Shown one piece after another: positions 32,954-42,390 of a stretch of DNA of 64,000 nucleotides (positions are counted from its first letter, which is position 1; the number at the start of each line of letters is the position of its first letter). Under the pieces are notes generated by a model. The model ran no database searches. It saw only the letters and a list, made by a program, of their open reading frames with translations, and had not been told where the DNA came from. Source of the stretch: Vagococcus martis (lineage in GTDB: Bacteria; Bacillota; Bacilli; Lactobacillales; Vagococcaceae); NCBI RefSeq assembly GCF_002026305.1, contig NZ_MVAB01000001.1:1966001-2030000 (forward strand). Direction: 5' to 3'. Position numbers and translations under genes: made by a program.

Positions 32954-33622
32954 ATGCCAAGTCCCACATTTTTTCGTTTAGAAGAAGAAAAGCAGAAAAA
33001 AATTATTGCAGCATGTGAAAAAGAATTTTCTGATGTTCCAATCCATCAAGCATCAATTGCCAATATTGTGAAGTACGCAGATATACCAAGAGGAAGTTTT
33101 TATCAATACTTTGAAGATAAAGATGATGTCTTTTATTATATTTGTGATAATTTAGTAAAAGAACCTGAAACAACATTCATGACATTATTTAAAGAAAACA
33201 AAGGAAACTTATTTTTAACCATGCAAGAATTTTTTGATTATTTTATACATTTGGTTTTAAAAAGCAAGCATGAAAAGTTATTAAAAAACATTTTTATGTA
33301 TATGGATTACAAACGATCAAGTGAAATTATTGATGAGTTAGGTGTTGAAAACAGAACAGAAAAACAAATAATGGGTCGAAAAAAACAACGCTATCATCAG
33401 TATGAAGAATTAGTAGAAAATATTGATTATTCCTATCTAAGGATATCTAATACTAAAGAATTAAAAGTGTTATTAAGACTGTTATTTTATACAATGCACG
33501 CTTCAATTAATGAAATTTATCGTTCAGAACAAATGGGGAAAAAAGTAAATATTGAAAAAGTGAAAGCGGAGTTTAATATGAAGCTAGATTGGATTGCCTA
33601 TGGGGTAATGAAAGATAAATAG
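32954..33622 (+). CDS. TetR/AcrR-family repressor of the ABC exporter operon
   Basis: A 222-residue regulator. The N-terminal HTH reads KIIAACEKEFSDVPIHQASIANIVKYADIPRGSFYQYFEDKDDVFYYI, a classical TetR domain; the rest is a variable helical ligand domain. The ATG follows TTAGGAGATAAATTT, directly after the 47-bp palindrome that it presumably binds. The ABC exporter genes start 12 bases after its stop, so it represses its own operon and derepresses when a drug or metabolite binds. Ligand unknown. Confidence 0.92.
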   Translation: MPSPTFFRLEEEKQKKIIAACEKEFSDVPIHQASIANIVKYADIPRGSFYQYFEDKDDVFYYICDNLVKEPETTFMTLFKENKGNLFLTMQEFFDYFIHLVLKSKHEKLLKNIFMYMDYKRSSEIIDELGVENRTEKQIMGRKKQRYHQYEELVENIDYSYLRISNTKELKVLLRLLFYTMHASINEIYRSEQMGKKVNIEKVKAEFNMKLDWIAYGVMKDK

Positions 33623-33634
33623 GAGGATAGAAAC

Positions 33635-35353
33635 ATGTTAAGAATTATAAAACGAATGTCTCTACCAGCAGTTTTAGGGGCTATTTTATTCATGGTAATT
33701 CAAATTACCAGCGATTTGTATTTACCGACACTTACGTCAAATATTATTGACAATGGTGTTACTAAGGGAGATATCCCATACATTTGGCGCGTTGGTTTTG
33801 TGATGATAGGTATTTCATTTATCGGAATATTAGCATCTATTGCTAATACATTTATTGCCACCAGACAAGCGCAAAAACTAGGCAAAAAATTGCGTTCTGA
33901 GATTTATGAAAAAGTAGAATATTCATCTCAACGTGAATTTGACAAAATTGGAACAGCGTCTTTAATTACCAGAACAACCAATGATGTTAATCAAATTCAA
34001 ATGGTTAGTCAGATGTTCTTAAGAATCATGATTAATGCACCAATCACATTAATTGGTGCAAGTGTTTTGGCTTTTTATCGTGACAGAGAACTGACAAAAA
34101 TATTTTTATATGTCATTCCAATGATTATATTAGTTGTTGGTGTTACGATGTATTTTGCGATTCCCTTATTCAAAAGTTTACAAGAAAAAACAGATAGATT
34201 GAACTTAGTATTTCGTGAAGGACTAACAGGCGTACGTGTTATCCGTGCATTTAATCAAACAAAATTTGAAGAAAATCGTTTTGATGAGGCTAATAAAGAC
34301 TACACAAACACAGCCGTAAAGGTAAATACATTGATGTCATTCTTACTACCTGTGATTACGTTCATTATTAGTGTGACAAATGTATCCATCATTTGGTTTG
34401 GTGGTCATAATATAGCGGAAGGAACGCTTGAAGTAGGTAACATGATGGCGTTTATGACGTATGCTATGCAAATTTTAATGAGTTTTGTGATGATGGCGAT
34501 GATTTTTGTGTTTGTGCCCCGTGCTCAAGCATCAGCTGTTCGTATTAACGAAGTACTTGACATGAAAGACGATATTAAAAATCCAGATTCACCAAAAGCA
34601 TTTAATTCAGATAGTTCATTAACATTTAAACAAGTTAGTTATAGCTACAGTGGTGCTGAAAAACCAGCTTTATCTGGTGTTGATTTTACCGCAAAAAAAG
34701 GTGAAACTGTGGCTATTATCGGAGGAACTGGTTCAGGTAAATCTACTCTGGTCAATTTAATTCCCCGTTTCTTTGATACAACGGAAGGTGAAATATTAGT
34801 TGATGAATGCAATGTAAAAGATGTCTTGCAGCATGAACTGAGAGAGAAAGTCAGTTTTGTACCACAAAAAGCAGTATTATTTACCGGAACAATCCGATCA
34901 AATATGCAGTACGGGAAAGAAAATGCGACAGACGACGAGATTTGGCAAGCTTTAGAAATAGCGCAAGCAAAATCATTTGTTTTTGAATTACCAGATGGTT
35001 TGGATAGTAAAGTTGAGCAAGGTGGAACAAACTTCTCCGGTGGACAACGTCAACGTCTATGTATAGCTAGAGCACTTATAAAAGACGCGTCAGTCTACGT
35101 GTTTGATGATTCCTTCTCAGCACTTGATTTTAAAACAGATGCTGCTCTTCGAAAGGCATTGAAAGAGTCGATCACTGAAGCAGTAGTCGTCATAGTAGCA
35201 CAAAGAATTAGTACCGTGGTGGATGCTGATACGATTCTTGTATTAGACGATGGTGTCATGGTAGGTCGTGGCGATCACCAAACGCTTAAAGCAACCAATG
35301 ATACCTATCAAGAAATTATTTCATCACAGTTGAGTAAGGAGGAAATAGCATGA
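33635..35353 (+). CDS. efrA: Multidrug ABC exporter subunit with degenerate ATP site (EfrA/LmrC-like)
   Basis: A 572-residue half-transporter: six membrane helices (residues about 15-310) then an ATPase. Walker A is GGTGSGKST and signature NFSGGQRQR, but the Walker B Glu is Asp (VYVFDDSFSALD) and the H-loop His is Gln (VIVAQRIST). Family knowledge: this pattern is that of the non-catalytic half in heterodimeric type IV exporters such as LmrCD, EfrAB and TM287/288. The partner gene overlaps by four bases. The symbol is by resemblance in organisation, not by search. Confidence 0.9.
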   Translation: MLRIIKRMSLPAVLGAILFMVIQITSDLYLPTLTSNIIDNGVTKGDIPYIWRVGFVMIGISFIGILASIANTFIATRQAQKLGKKLRSEIYEKVEYSSQREFDKIGTASLITRTTNDVNQIQMVSQMFLRIMINAPITLIGASVLAFYRDRELTKIFLYVIPMIILVVGVTMYFAIPLFKSLQEKTDRLNLVFREGLTGVRVIRAFNQTKFEENRFDEANKDYTNTAVKVNTLMSFLLPVITFIISVTNVSIIWFGGHNIAEGTLEVGNMMAFMTYAMQILMSFVMMAMIFVFVPRAQASAVRINEVLDMKDDIKNPDSPKAFNSDSSLTFKQVSYSYSGAEKPALSGVDFTAKKGETVAIIGGTGSGKSTLVNLIPRFFDTTEGEILVDECNVKDVLQHELREKVSFVPQKAVLFTGTIRSNMQYGKENATDDEIWQALEIAQAKSFVFELPDGLDSKVEQGGTNFSGGQRQRLCIARALIKDASVYVFDDSFSALDFKTDAALRKALKESITEAVVVIVAQRISTVVDADTILVLDDGVMVGRGDHQTLKATNDTYQEIISSQLSKEEIA

Positions 35354-37194
35354 GACAACACGGATCTGGTGGAGCAAAAGGAAAAAAAGCAAAGCCAAAG
35401 AATTTTTGGAAAACGACCAAACGTTTGATGTCATATATGATGAAGCGTTGGTACTTAATTGCTTTAGTGTTTGTTTTAGCAACAGCCTCTACTATATTTC
35501 AAATTCGCACTCCTAAAATATTAGGGGAAGCAACAACTGAAATTTTTTCTGGACTGATGAAAGCAAAAGAAGCCATGATGAGTGGTGCTAAAGTAAGTAA
35601 AATAGATATAAACTTTGATAAAATTGGTAGCATATTAATGATTGTATTAGCAATGTACGTTGCTTCAGCTATGTTTAGTTTTTTACAACAATTTATTATG
35701 ACACGTATTTCTCAACGAACAGTGTATCAATTAAGAAAAGAATTTAAAGAAAAAATGGGACGTGTCCCTGTTTCTTACTATGACACGCATTCAAATGGTG
35801 ATATTATGTCTCGTGCGATTAACGACATGGATAATATTGCCACAACTCTCCAACAAACGTTAACCCAGTTTGTAACAAGTATTTTAATGTTTTTCGGGGT
35901 ACTTTGGATGATGTTAACAATCAGCTGGAAATTAACAATTGTTGCAGCGTTGACAGTTCCGCTTAGTTTAATTATTACTATGATTATCGCTCCAAAGTCT
36001 CAACGCTATTTTGGAAAACAACAAGCAAGTCTTGGATTGCTAAATAATCAAATAGAGGAAAGCTATAGTGGACATGCAGTGGTTAAAAGTTTTAATCATG
36101 AAAAAGATAATATAGATGTATTTGAAATTCAAAATGAGAATTTATATGAATCTGGTTGGAAATCTCAATTTATTTCAGCGATTATTATGCCACTGATGAA
36201 CTTTGTAAAAAATATTAGTTATGTATTTATTGCTGTATTAGGTGGGATACAAGTAGCAAATGGACACATGCCTTTAGGGGACGTACAAGCATTTATGCAG
36301 TACACTAACCAATTTGCTCAACCTCTAAGTCAAATGGCGAATCTGTTAAATACAATTCAATCAACAATTGCTTCGGCTGAACGTATTTTTGATGTATTAG
36401 ACGAAATGGAAATGAGTGATACAACAGTTGATAGTTCACTTGCTACACCAACAGACGCGGTTGTGTCATTCCAACATATGGCATTTGGTTATGATGATAG
36501 TGAATTATTGATGAAAGACTTTAACTTAGATGTATTTAAGGGACAAAAAGTTGCGATTGTAGGACCAACTGGTGCTGGTAAAACAACGATTATTAATTTA
36601 CTTGAACGCTTTTATGATGTCTCAGGTGGATCAATTTTGTATCAAGGAAAAGACACTCGTAATATTAAACGTGAAACATTACGCTCTCATTTTTCGATGG
36701 TACTTCAAGATACATGGCTATTCACTGGCTCAATTTATGACAATATTCGTTATGGTAATATGGATGCTAGTGAAGAAGAGGTTATTCGTGCCGCAAAAGC
36801 AGCTCGTGTGGATGAATTTGTTCGTCGTTTACCTGAAGGTTATGATACAGTCTTAAACGAAGATGCATCAAATATTTCTCAAGGACAAAGACAATTAATC
36901 ACGATTGCACGAGCCTTTTTAGTTAATCCAGATGTTTTAATTTTGGATGAAGCAACTTCTAGTGTTGATACAAGAACTGAAATATTGATACAAGAAGCAA
37001 TGGATAAGTTATTAGAAGGTCGTACAAGTTTTGTTGTGGCTCATAGATTATCAACAATTCGCGATGCAGATAACATTATTGTGATGGATCAAGGAGACAT
37101 TGTTGAAACAGGAAATCATGATCAATTGCTTGAAAAAGCCGGTTTCTATGCTGAACTGTATAACAGTCAATTTTCAACTGGTGTAAGTATTTAA
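35350..37194 (+). CDS. efrB: Multidrug ABC exporter subunit with canonical ATP site (EfrB/LmrD-like)
   Basis: A 614-residue half-transporter with a basic cytosolic tail (residues 1-30), six membrane helices and an ATPase with Walker A GPTGAGKTT, Walker B LILDEATSSVDTRTE (catalytic Glu present) and H-loop VVAHRLST. Its signature is NISQGQRQL, slightly altered from LSGGQ, as expected because this half's signature faces the degenerate site. It pairs with the preceding subunit to expel drugs or lipophilic compounds. Translational coupling (ATGA overlap) supports a fixed ratio. Confidence 0.92.
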   Translation: MRQHGSGGAKGKKAKPKNFWKTTKRLMSYMMKRWYLIALVFVLATASTIFQIRTPKILGEATTEIFSGLMKAKEAMMSGAKVSKIDINFDKIGSILMIVLAMYVASAMFSFLQQFIMTRISQRTVYQLRKEFKEKMGRVPVSYYDTHSNGDIMSRAINDMDNIATTLQQTLTQFVTSILMFFGVLWMMLTISWKLTIVAALTVPLSLIITMIIAPKSQRYFGKQQASLGLLNNQIEESYSGHAVVKSFNHEKDNIDVFEIQNENLYESGWKSQFISAIIMPLMNFVKNISYVFIAVLGGIQVANGHMPLGDVQAFMQYTNQFAQPLSQMANLLNTIQSTIASAERIFDVLDEMEMSDTTVDSSLATPTDAVVSFQHMAFGYDDSELLMKDFNLDVFKGQKVAIVGPTGAGKTTIINLLERFYDVSGGSILYQGKDTRNIKRETLRSHFSMVLQDTWLFTGSIYDNIRYGNMDASEEEVIRAAKAARVDEFVRRLPEGYDTVLNEDASNISQGQRQLITIARAFLVNPDVLILDEATSSVDTRTEILIQEAMDKLLEGRTSFVVAHRLSTIRDADNIIVMDQGDIVETGNHDQLLEKAGFYAELYNSQFSTGVSI

Positions 37195-37323
37195 TAAATA
37201 AAATGATATTCATCTAATTTTTCGAATATAATAATGGAATTTCCTAGATAAAAGGTGTTACAATGTAAAGTGACGTTAAGGGAAAAGACATTGATTTTTA
37301 AAATTTAGGGGGAAATGAATATT

Positions 37324-38208
37324 ATGGTTAACTTTTCATTAAATCCAAACACCAAATTGACTTCTGTTGCCATCAAAGTAAAAGATTTTGACAGAATGTT
37401 AAGTTTCTACCAACAAGTTGTTGGGTTTGATTTGATTAATGAAGAAAATGATATGGCTATTTTAGGTATTGGTAGTCAGAAAAGAAAATTGCTGGGATTG
37501 ATTTCGACACCAGATGGCGTTGAAGGATCAAATACTCAGACTGGATTAAACCATACATCGTTTGTTTTTCCAACTAGAGACGACCTCGCTCGTTTTATCA
37601 AACATCTCATGTTAATGAATTATCCAATTGAAGGCGAAAGTGACCATGGATTTTGTGAATCTGTTTATATTAGTGATCCTGAGAATAATCGTTTAGAGTT
37701 CAGTTGGGATAAGCCAAGAGATGAATGGCCAATGGTAGATGGTAAAATAGATGGTGTAACCAAAGAATTGAACATTCAAAAACGTTTAAATCGAGTAGAA
37801 GGAGAGTATACGTCTGTTCCAGAAGAAACTAAAGTAGGACATGTCCACCTGTCTGTTTCTGATTTAGAAGAAGTATACCAGTTCTATGCTGAAAAATTAG
37901 GTTTTAAAATTCAAGATGATGATTTTGGTTCAACTCATTTGCTTTCTGTGAATGACTATCATCACCAATTAGCAATTAATGAAGCTCAATCAAATGGAGT
38001 GTCTCCAGTTATCCATGAGACGGATTTGGGAGTAGACCATGTGACATTTGATATACCAACAATGGATGACTTACTTTTATTAAAAGAAAATCTAGAATCA
38101 CTCGGGTGTGATTTTTATTACAATAAAGGAAAACGAATCATTGGATTGTACGATCCTAGTGGTATTCATTTATGGTTCATCGTTTTTAAAAAAGAAAATA
38201 AAAAATAA
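37324..38208 (+). CDS. Two-domain VOC-family (glyoxalase/ring-cleaving dioxygenase fold) protein
   Basis: A 294-residue protein with two VOC domains, about residues 10-130 and 165-290, resembling CatE/YfiE. Metal ligands are likely in the first (TKLTSVAIKVKDFDRML..., LNHTSFVF, NNRLEFSWD) and second domains (VGHVHLSVSDLEEVYQFYAEKLGF, VDHVTFDI), where His and Glu occupy the expected strands. Members act as metal-dependent lyases or extradiol dioxygenases; the substrate is unclear. The ATG at 37324 is 11 bases after GGGGG; the earlier ATG at 37315 is too close to it. A strong terminator follows. Confidence 0.88.
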   Translation: MVNFSLNPNTKLTSVAIKVKDFDRMLSFYQQVVGFDLINEENDMAILGIGSQKRKLLGLISTPDGVEGSNTQTGLNHTSFVFPTRDDLARFIKHLMLMNYPIEGESDHGFCESVYISDPENNRLEFSWDKPRDEWPMVDGKIDGVTKELNIQKRLNRVEGEYTSVPEETKVGHVHLSVSDLEEVYQFYAEKLGFKIQDDDFGSTHLLSVNDYHHQLAINEAQSNGVSPVIHETDLGVDHVTFDIPTMDDLLLLKENLESLGCDFYYNKGKRIIGLYDPSGIHLWFIVFKKENKK

Positions 38209-38211
38209 ATA

Positions 38212-38261
38212 AAAGCTGATAATAGTTGCTAGTATTTGACTAGCTATTATCAGCTTTTTTC
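38212..38261 (+). terminator. Strong terminator after the VOC gene
   Basis: AAAGCTGATAATAG and CTATTATCAGCTTT pair perfectly over 14 bases, with an inner CTAG/CTAG stem, followed by six T. Confidence 0.9.
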
Positions 38262-38278
38262 TTAAATAAGGAGACACT

Positions 38279-39301
38279 ATGTTTGAAAAAACTATCGCTA
38301 CTATCGAGTTGATGCATCAAGATAAGATCATACCAGGAGCCAATTATCTTTTTTTAAAACAAGGTGATATACAAAAAGGAGTCATTGGTTTTAAAGAAGT
38401 GATACCAGAAGAGATAAGTGCAACTCATGACACACTTTACGATATGGCTTCTCTTACGAAAGTCATGATGACTAATACACTTGTTTTGCAATTAATCGAA
38501 AAAAATGTTTTAGATATTGATGCCCCTTTTAAAACCTATTTACCCTCATGGCATGAAGAACGTGTGACATTACGACATTTATTGACACATACGTCAGCCG
38601 TTTATGGATACATTGAAAATAGAGATGAGTTATCAGGAGAAGAACTTAGACAAGCTATTTTACGCTTACCGGTTAATAAATCAATCATAGGAAAGAAAAA
38701 AGTGTATACTGATACAGGCACATTATTGATGGGATTTATGTTGGAAGATTATTATAAGAAAAACTTACATGATTTGTTTACTGAAAAAGTTTTACATCCA
38801 CTAGGAATGACTTCAAGTGGCTTTACAAACATTGATAAAACGAAATGTGCACCTACTCAGGTTACTAAAACAAGAGGAATCATAAAAGGTGAGGTTCATG
38901 ATCCAAAAGCTTATCAACTAAAAGAACACTGTGGCAGTGCGGGTTTATTTAGTACAATTGATGACAGCTTTAAGTTTGTTCAAATGATGTTGAATAAAGG
39001 GACATTACCATCTGGCGATAAGATGCTTTTACCCGAAACAATAGAAAGTTTATTACAAGACTACACTTCAACAGCTACTCTGTCTCGTTCTTTAGGGTGG
39101 GATTTAAGGTATCATTTAGAAAAAAAACATCCAATATTATATCATACAGGTTATACGGGTACTTTTATGTTGATAGATATTATAGAACAAGAGGCTTTTA
39201 TTTTTTTATCAAATAGAGTTCATCCTTATGATAATAGACAAGATTACATAAGAAAACGTGATGAATTAATCGAGGTTTTTCAAAAAGAACAGACGAATTA
39301 G
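38279..39301 (+). CDS. Serine hydrolase of the beta-lactamase/class C fold
   Basis: A 340-residue protein without signal peptide, so probably cytosolic. The catalytic S-x-x-K is in YDMASLTKVMMT, and the Y-x-N-like motif is near HTSAVYGYIENRDE; the third K-T-G-like site near the end is HTGYTGTF. These mark the PF00144 family of penicillin-binding-like esterases and peptidases (EstB, FmtA). A soluble member next to manA could be an esterase or D-amino-acid peptidase. Exact role unknown. The ATG follows AAGGAGACACT. Confidence 0.87.
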   Translation: MFEKTIATIELMHQDKIIPGANYLFLKQGDIQKGVIGFKEVIPEEISATHDTLYDMASLTKVMMTNTLVLQLIEKNVLDIDAPFKTYLPSWHEERVTLRHLLTHTSAVYGYIENRDELSGEELRQAILRLPVNKSIIGKKKVYTDTGTLLMGFMLEDYYKKNLHDLFTEKVLHPLGMTSSGFTNIDKTKCAPTQVTKTRGIIKGEVHDPKAYQLKEHCGSAGLFSTIDDSFKFVQMMLNKGTLPSGDKMLLPETIESLLQDYTSTATLSRSLGWDLRYHLEKKHPILYHTGYTGTFMLIDIIEQEAFIFLSNRVHPYDNRQDYIRKRDELIEVFQKEQTN

Positions 39302-39352
39302 ATAAGAAATGATATACTATTTTTATCAATAAAGATGAGGTGAAGAGACAAG

Positions 39353-40312
39353 ATGACAAAGCCATTATTTTTAAAACCAGTATTCCAAGAAAAAATTTGG
39401 GGTGGAGAAAAATTATCGACAGAATTTGGTTATGAATTAACTAGTAAAACGATTGGTGAATGTTGGGCAATTAGTGCGCATCCTCATGGTGTTTGTACGA
39501 TTGAAAATGGGGAGTTCAGTGGAGAAAAGTTAGATGATTTATGGGAAAAACATCCAGAATTATTTGGTCATCCAAAGGAAAAAGTTTTCCCATTATTGAC
39601 TAAAATTTTAGATGCAGAAGATGATTTATCTGTACAAGTTCATCCAGATGATTTTTACGGATTAAGTCACGAAGGAGAGCTTGGAAAAACTGAGTGTTGG
39701 TATATTATAAGTGCTGAACCAGGAGCTGAGATTATTTATGGTCATCATGCTAAGACAAAAGATGAATTAAAACGAATGATTGATTCAGGTGAATGGGATG
39801 ATTTGTTGAGACGTATTCCTGTCAAAAAGGGAGATTTCTTCTATGTGCCAAGTGGAACAATTCATGCGATCGGTAGTGGGATTATGATTTTAGAGACACA
39901 ACAAAGCAGTGATACCACATATCGCGTGTATGATTACGATAGAGAAGATGATAATGGCATTACTCGTGAGTTACATATTCAACAGTCACTTGATGTAACA
40001 ACGGTTCCTCATGTTGATCCTAAAATAGCTGTTACACAACTGAATGAAAATAAATCAAGTATTACTACCTTTATAGAATCTGATTATTTTAATGTATATG
40101 AGTGGAATGTTAATGGTATTTTGGATATTCAGTCTCATGCGCCTTATACACTAGTTAGTGTGATAGATGGATTCGGTTATTTAAAATTTGATGAGCAATC
40201 ATATGAGATTTCTAAGGGCATGCACTTTATTTTACCAAATGGAGTAGATACATGGTCATTAGAAGGAGATTTAGATATCATTGCTTCAGAACCTGGAAAG
40301 AAAAATAGATAG
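39353..40312 (+). CDS. manA: Mannose-6-phosphate isomerase, class I
   Basis: A 319-residue zinc enzyme interconverting mannose-6-phosphate and fructose-6-phosphate. Family marks are FLKPVFQEKIWGGEKL, the metal site LSVQVHPDDFYGLSHEGELGKTECWY, and FFYVPSGTIHAIGSGIMILETQQSSDTTYRVYDYDR with the catalytic Arg. The length fits the short Firmicutes form. The ATG follows AGGTGAAGAGACAAG. It is transcribed alone and ends in the hairpin repeat at 40317. Confidence 0.97.
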   Translation: MTKPLFLKPVFQEKIWGGEKLSTEFGYELTSKTIGECWAISAHPHGVCTIENGEFSGEKLDDLWEKHPELFGHPKEKVFPLLTKILDAEDDLSVQVHPDDFYGLSHEGELGKTECWYIISAEPGAEIIYGHHAKTKDELKRMIDSGEWDDLLRRIPVKKGDFFYVPSGTIHAIGSGIMILETQQSSDTTYRVYDYDREDDNGITRELHIQQSLDVTTVPHVDPKIAVTQLNENKSSITTFIESDYFNVYEWNVNGILDIQSHAPYTLVSVIDGFGYLKFDEQSYEISKGMHFILPNGVDTWSLEGDLDIIASEPGKKNR

Positions 40313-40316
40313 TATC

Positions 40317-40452
40317 AAAAAAGAGGTTGGCCTAAAAGTAACTTTTTAAATGAGAATCACTCAAAAAAACAGAAATCCCACGAAGTCAGTGTTTTAACAA
40401 ACTGATTTCATGGGATTTTTCTATTTTAAAGACTTTTGGGTCAGCCTCTTTT
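40317..40452. repeat. 136-bp intergenic element with nested inverted repeats (bidirectional terminator)
   Basis: Outer arms AAAAAAGAGGTTGGCCTAAAAG (40317-40338) and GACTTTTGGGTCAGCCTCTTTT (40431-40452) are imperfectly complementary; an inner hairpin AAATCCCACGAAGTCAGT... /...ACTGATTTCATGGGATTT spans 40374-40419. The right end is repeated at 31230-31250, so this is a dispersed repeat. It separates convergent manA and ald and should terminate both. Confidence 0.75.
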
Positions 40453-40457
40453 GTTTA

Positions 40458-41576
40458 TTATAAAATTTCTGTTATTGGTTTGTATTCCACTAAACGATTT
40501 TGGTCTTCGGCCACTTCTTTAGAAGTTAATACGCCGTTATATGTATTGAAACCATTTAATAAGGCTACATCCGTTTTTATAATATCTGCCAAGGGCTTGT
40601 TTGCTAATTTAACAATATAAGGTAAAGTATTGTTAGTTAAAGCAAGTGTTGATGTACGAGATACTGCACCAGGCATATTGGCAACAGCGTAGTGAACAAC
40701 ACCATGTTTAATATATGTTGGATCATCATGGTTTGTTACATGGTCAGTTGTTTCAAATATACCACCTTGGTCAATGGCAATATCAATAATCACTGAACCA
40801 GGCTTCATTTGTCTAACCATATCCTCAGTTACTAAACGTGGAGCTTTGCGTCCAGGAATTAAAACAGCACCAATTACTAAATCAGCTATTTTAACTGATT
40901 TTTCAATGTTATGTGAATTTGAAATGACCGTTTCAATAGTATTACCAAAAATGTCTTCTAATTCTGCTAATCGTTTTGGATTAATATCTAAAACACGGAC
41001 TTTTGCACCTAATCCAACTGCAATTTTTGCAGCATTTGTACCAGCGACCCCACCACCTATAATGACGATTTGACCTTTTTCAACCCCGGGAACAGATGAT
41101 AGTAAGACACCAGATCCTTGGTTGATTGATTCTAGGAAGTAAGCACCCGTTTGAGGAGCCATACGTCCTGCAATTTCCGACATTGGTGTTAGTAATGGTA
41201 AAGATCCATCAGGTAAACGAACTGATTCATACGCTATCGCTGTTACTTTATTTGCCAATAAAGCATCAGTTAACTCTTTATTAGGTGCTAAATGTAGATA
41301 AGTAAATAAGATTTGATTAGGTTTGAATAAATGATATTCAGATGCCAACGGTTCTTTAACTTTTAAAACCATGTCTACATCCCATGCGTCTTCTTGACTT
41401 TGAACGATGGTTGCACCCATTTCCTCATAAGCACTGTCTTCAAATCCAGCACCTATACCTGCTTGAGTTTGTATGAAGACTTCATGCGAGTTCTCCACTA
41501 AAATTTTTACAAATGGAGGAGTCAATGCAACACGATTTTCATTGTTCTTAATTTCTTTTGGTACGCCAATTTTCAA
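40458..41576 (-). CDS. ald: Alanine dehydrogenase
   Basis: A 372-residue enzyme catalysing reversible NAD-dependent deamination of alanine to pyruvate. Marks are [46 protein letters not shown] (pyruvate-binding Lys and His), and the NAD site [22 protein letters not shown]. The start is a TTG at 41576 with AGGAGTG eight bases upstream; no ATG is nearby. It lies opposite manA and shares the hairpin element as terminator. Confidence 0.96.
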   Translation of the reverse strand: MKIGVPKEIKNNENRVALTPPFVKILVENSHEVFIQTQAGIGAGFEDSAYEEMGATIVQSQEDAWDVDMVLKVKEPLASEYHLFKPNQILFTYLHLAPNKELTDALLANKVTAIAYESVRLPDGSLPLLTPMSEIAGRMAPQTGAYFLESINQGSGVLLSSVPGVEKGQIVIIGGGVAGTNAAKIAVGLGAKVRVLDINPKRLAELEDIFGNTIETVISNSHNIEKSVKIADLVIGAVLIPGRKAPRLVTEDMVRQMKPGSVIIDIAIDQGGIFETTDHVTNHDDPTYIKHGVVHYAVANMPGAVSRTSTLALTNNTLPYIVKLANKPLADIIKTDVALLNGFNTYNGVLTSKEVAEDQNRLVEYKPITEIL

Positions 41577-41678
41577 TTTTTTTCACTCCTATTCTTTCAT
41601 AACTTATTAAAGTTATAACAATACTCATTATATATATAATGTCAAAAAAATGCTAATAAAATGGTATTTATATCAAAA

Positions 41679-41705
41679 AGAACACAAAAAGTATTTTGTG
41701 CTCTA
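41679..41705 (-). terminator. Terminator of the murT-gatD operon
   Basis: On the reverse strand AGAGCACAAAA and TTTTGTGTTCT pair around TACT and run into TTTTTGATAT. It overlaps the gatD stop codon. Confidence 0.8.
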
Positions 41706-42389
41706 ATTTAACTCTTTCAGTTTAAACGTTTTTTCGTATTTTGTTTTCATAGCCATATTTAGTAATCTAAGTGCAAGTTGTTTATTTTTGGCTAATAAAG
41801 GTCCATGAAAATATGACCCAATGACATTTTTATAAATAACACCTTCTGTTTTATCTTTTCCATTGTTTCCATAGCCCTTGACGACTTCGCCGAGTGGTTT
41901 TTCACCTTTACCTAAAAAGGTCATCCCGTTATGATTTTCAAAGCCGTAGTAAGTTTCATCAAATTCCTTATTATAAATTTCTATATCTCCGATAAAACGA
42001 TTATTATCCTGGCTAAGAGTATAGTGGGGAAGAGCTGCGATTCCGTCAATTTTTTCACCGTGAGCGCCGATGTAATACTCACCTAATAATTGGAACCCTC
42101 CACAAATAGCAAGCATCACACCATCGTTTTCGATGTAACGAGTGATAGCGTCTTTTTTTGTTTGAATGTCTTCAGAAACGATTTTTTGTTCATAATCTTG
42201 ACCTCCACCGAAAAAGACAAAATCATATTTCGTCTCATCAAAATCTTCAAACACGCTGATGATTTCAGTATCAATTGTAATACCTAATTTTTTTGCATAG
42301 TAGTTTAATAAAAGTAGGTTACCATTGTCACCATATGTATTCAATAAATTTCCATATAGGTGACAAAATGTTAAATGATAGTTTGTCAT
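41703..42389 (-). CDS. gatD: Lipid II isoglutaminyl synthase, glutaminase subunit
   Basis: A 228-residue class I glutamine amidotransferase that releases ammonia for amidation of D-iso-glutamate in lipid II. The nucleophile Cys is in [17 protein letters not shown], and the catalytic His in [11 protein letters not shown]. The N-terminus [21 protein letters not shown] is typical of GatD. The ATG follows GAGGAAGCCTAGT, one base after the murT stop, so the two subunits are made together. Amidation is important for PBP cross-linking in this group. Confidence 0.96.
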   Translation of the reverse strand: MTNYHLTFCHLYGNLLNTYGDNGNLLLLNYYAKKLGITIDTEIISVFEDFDETKYDFVFFGGGQDYEQKIVSEDIQTKKDAITRYIENDGVMLAICGGFQLLGEYYIGAHGEKIDGIAALPHYTLSQDNNRFIGDIEIYNKEFDETYYGFENHNGMTFLGKGEKPLGEVVKGYGNNGKDKTEGVIYKNVIGSYFHGPLLAKNKQLALRLLNMAMKTKYEKTFKLKELN

Positions 42390-42390
42390 A

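Noticed and set aside
35350-37194. Altered ABC signature (SQGQRQ) as sign of inactivation
   Set aside because: This form is common in the catalytic half of heterodimeric exporters, whose partner carries the complementary degenerate residues.
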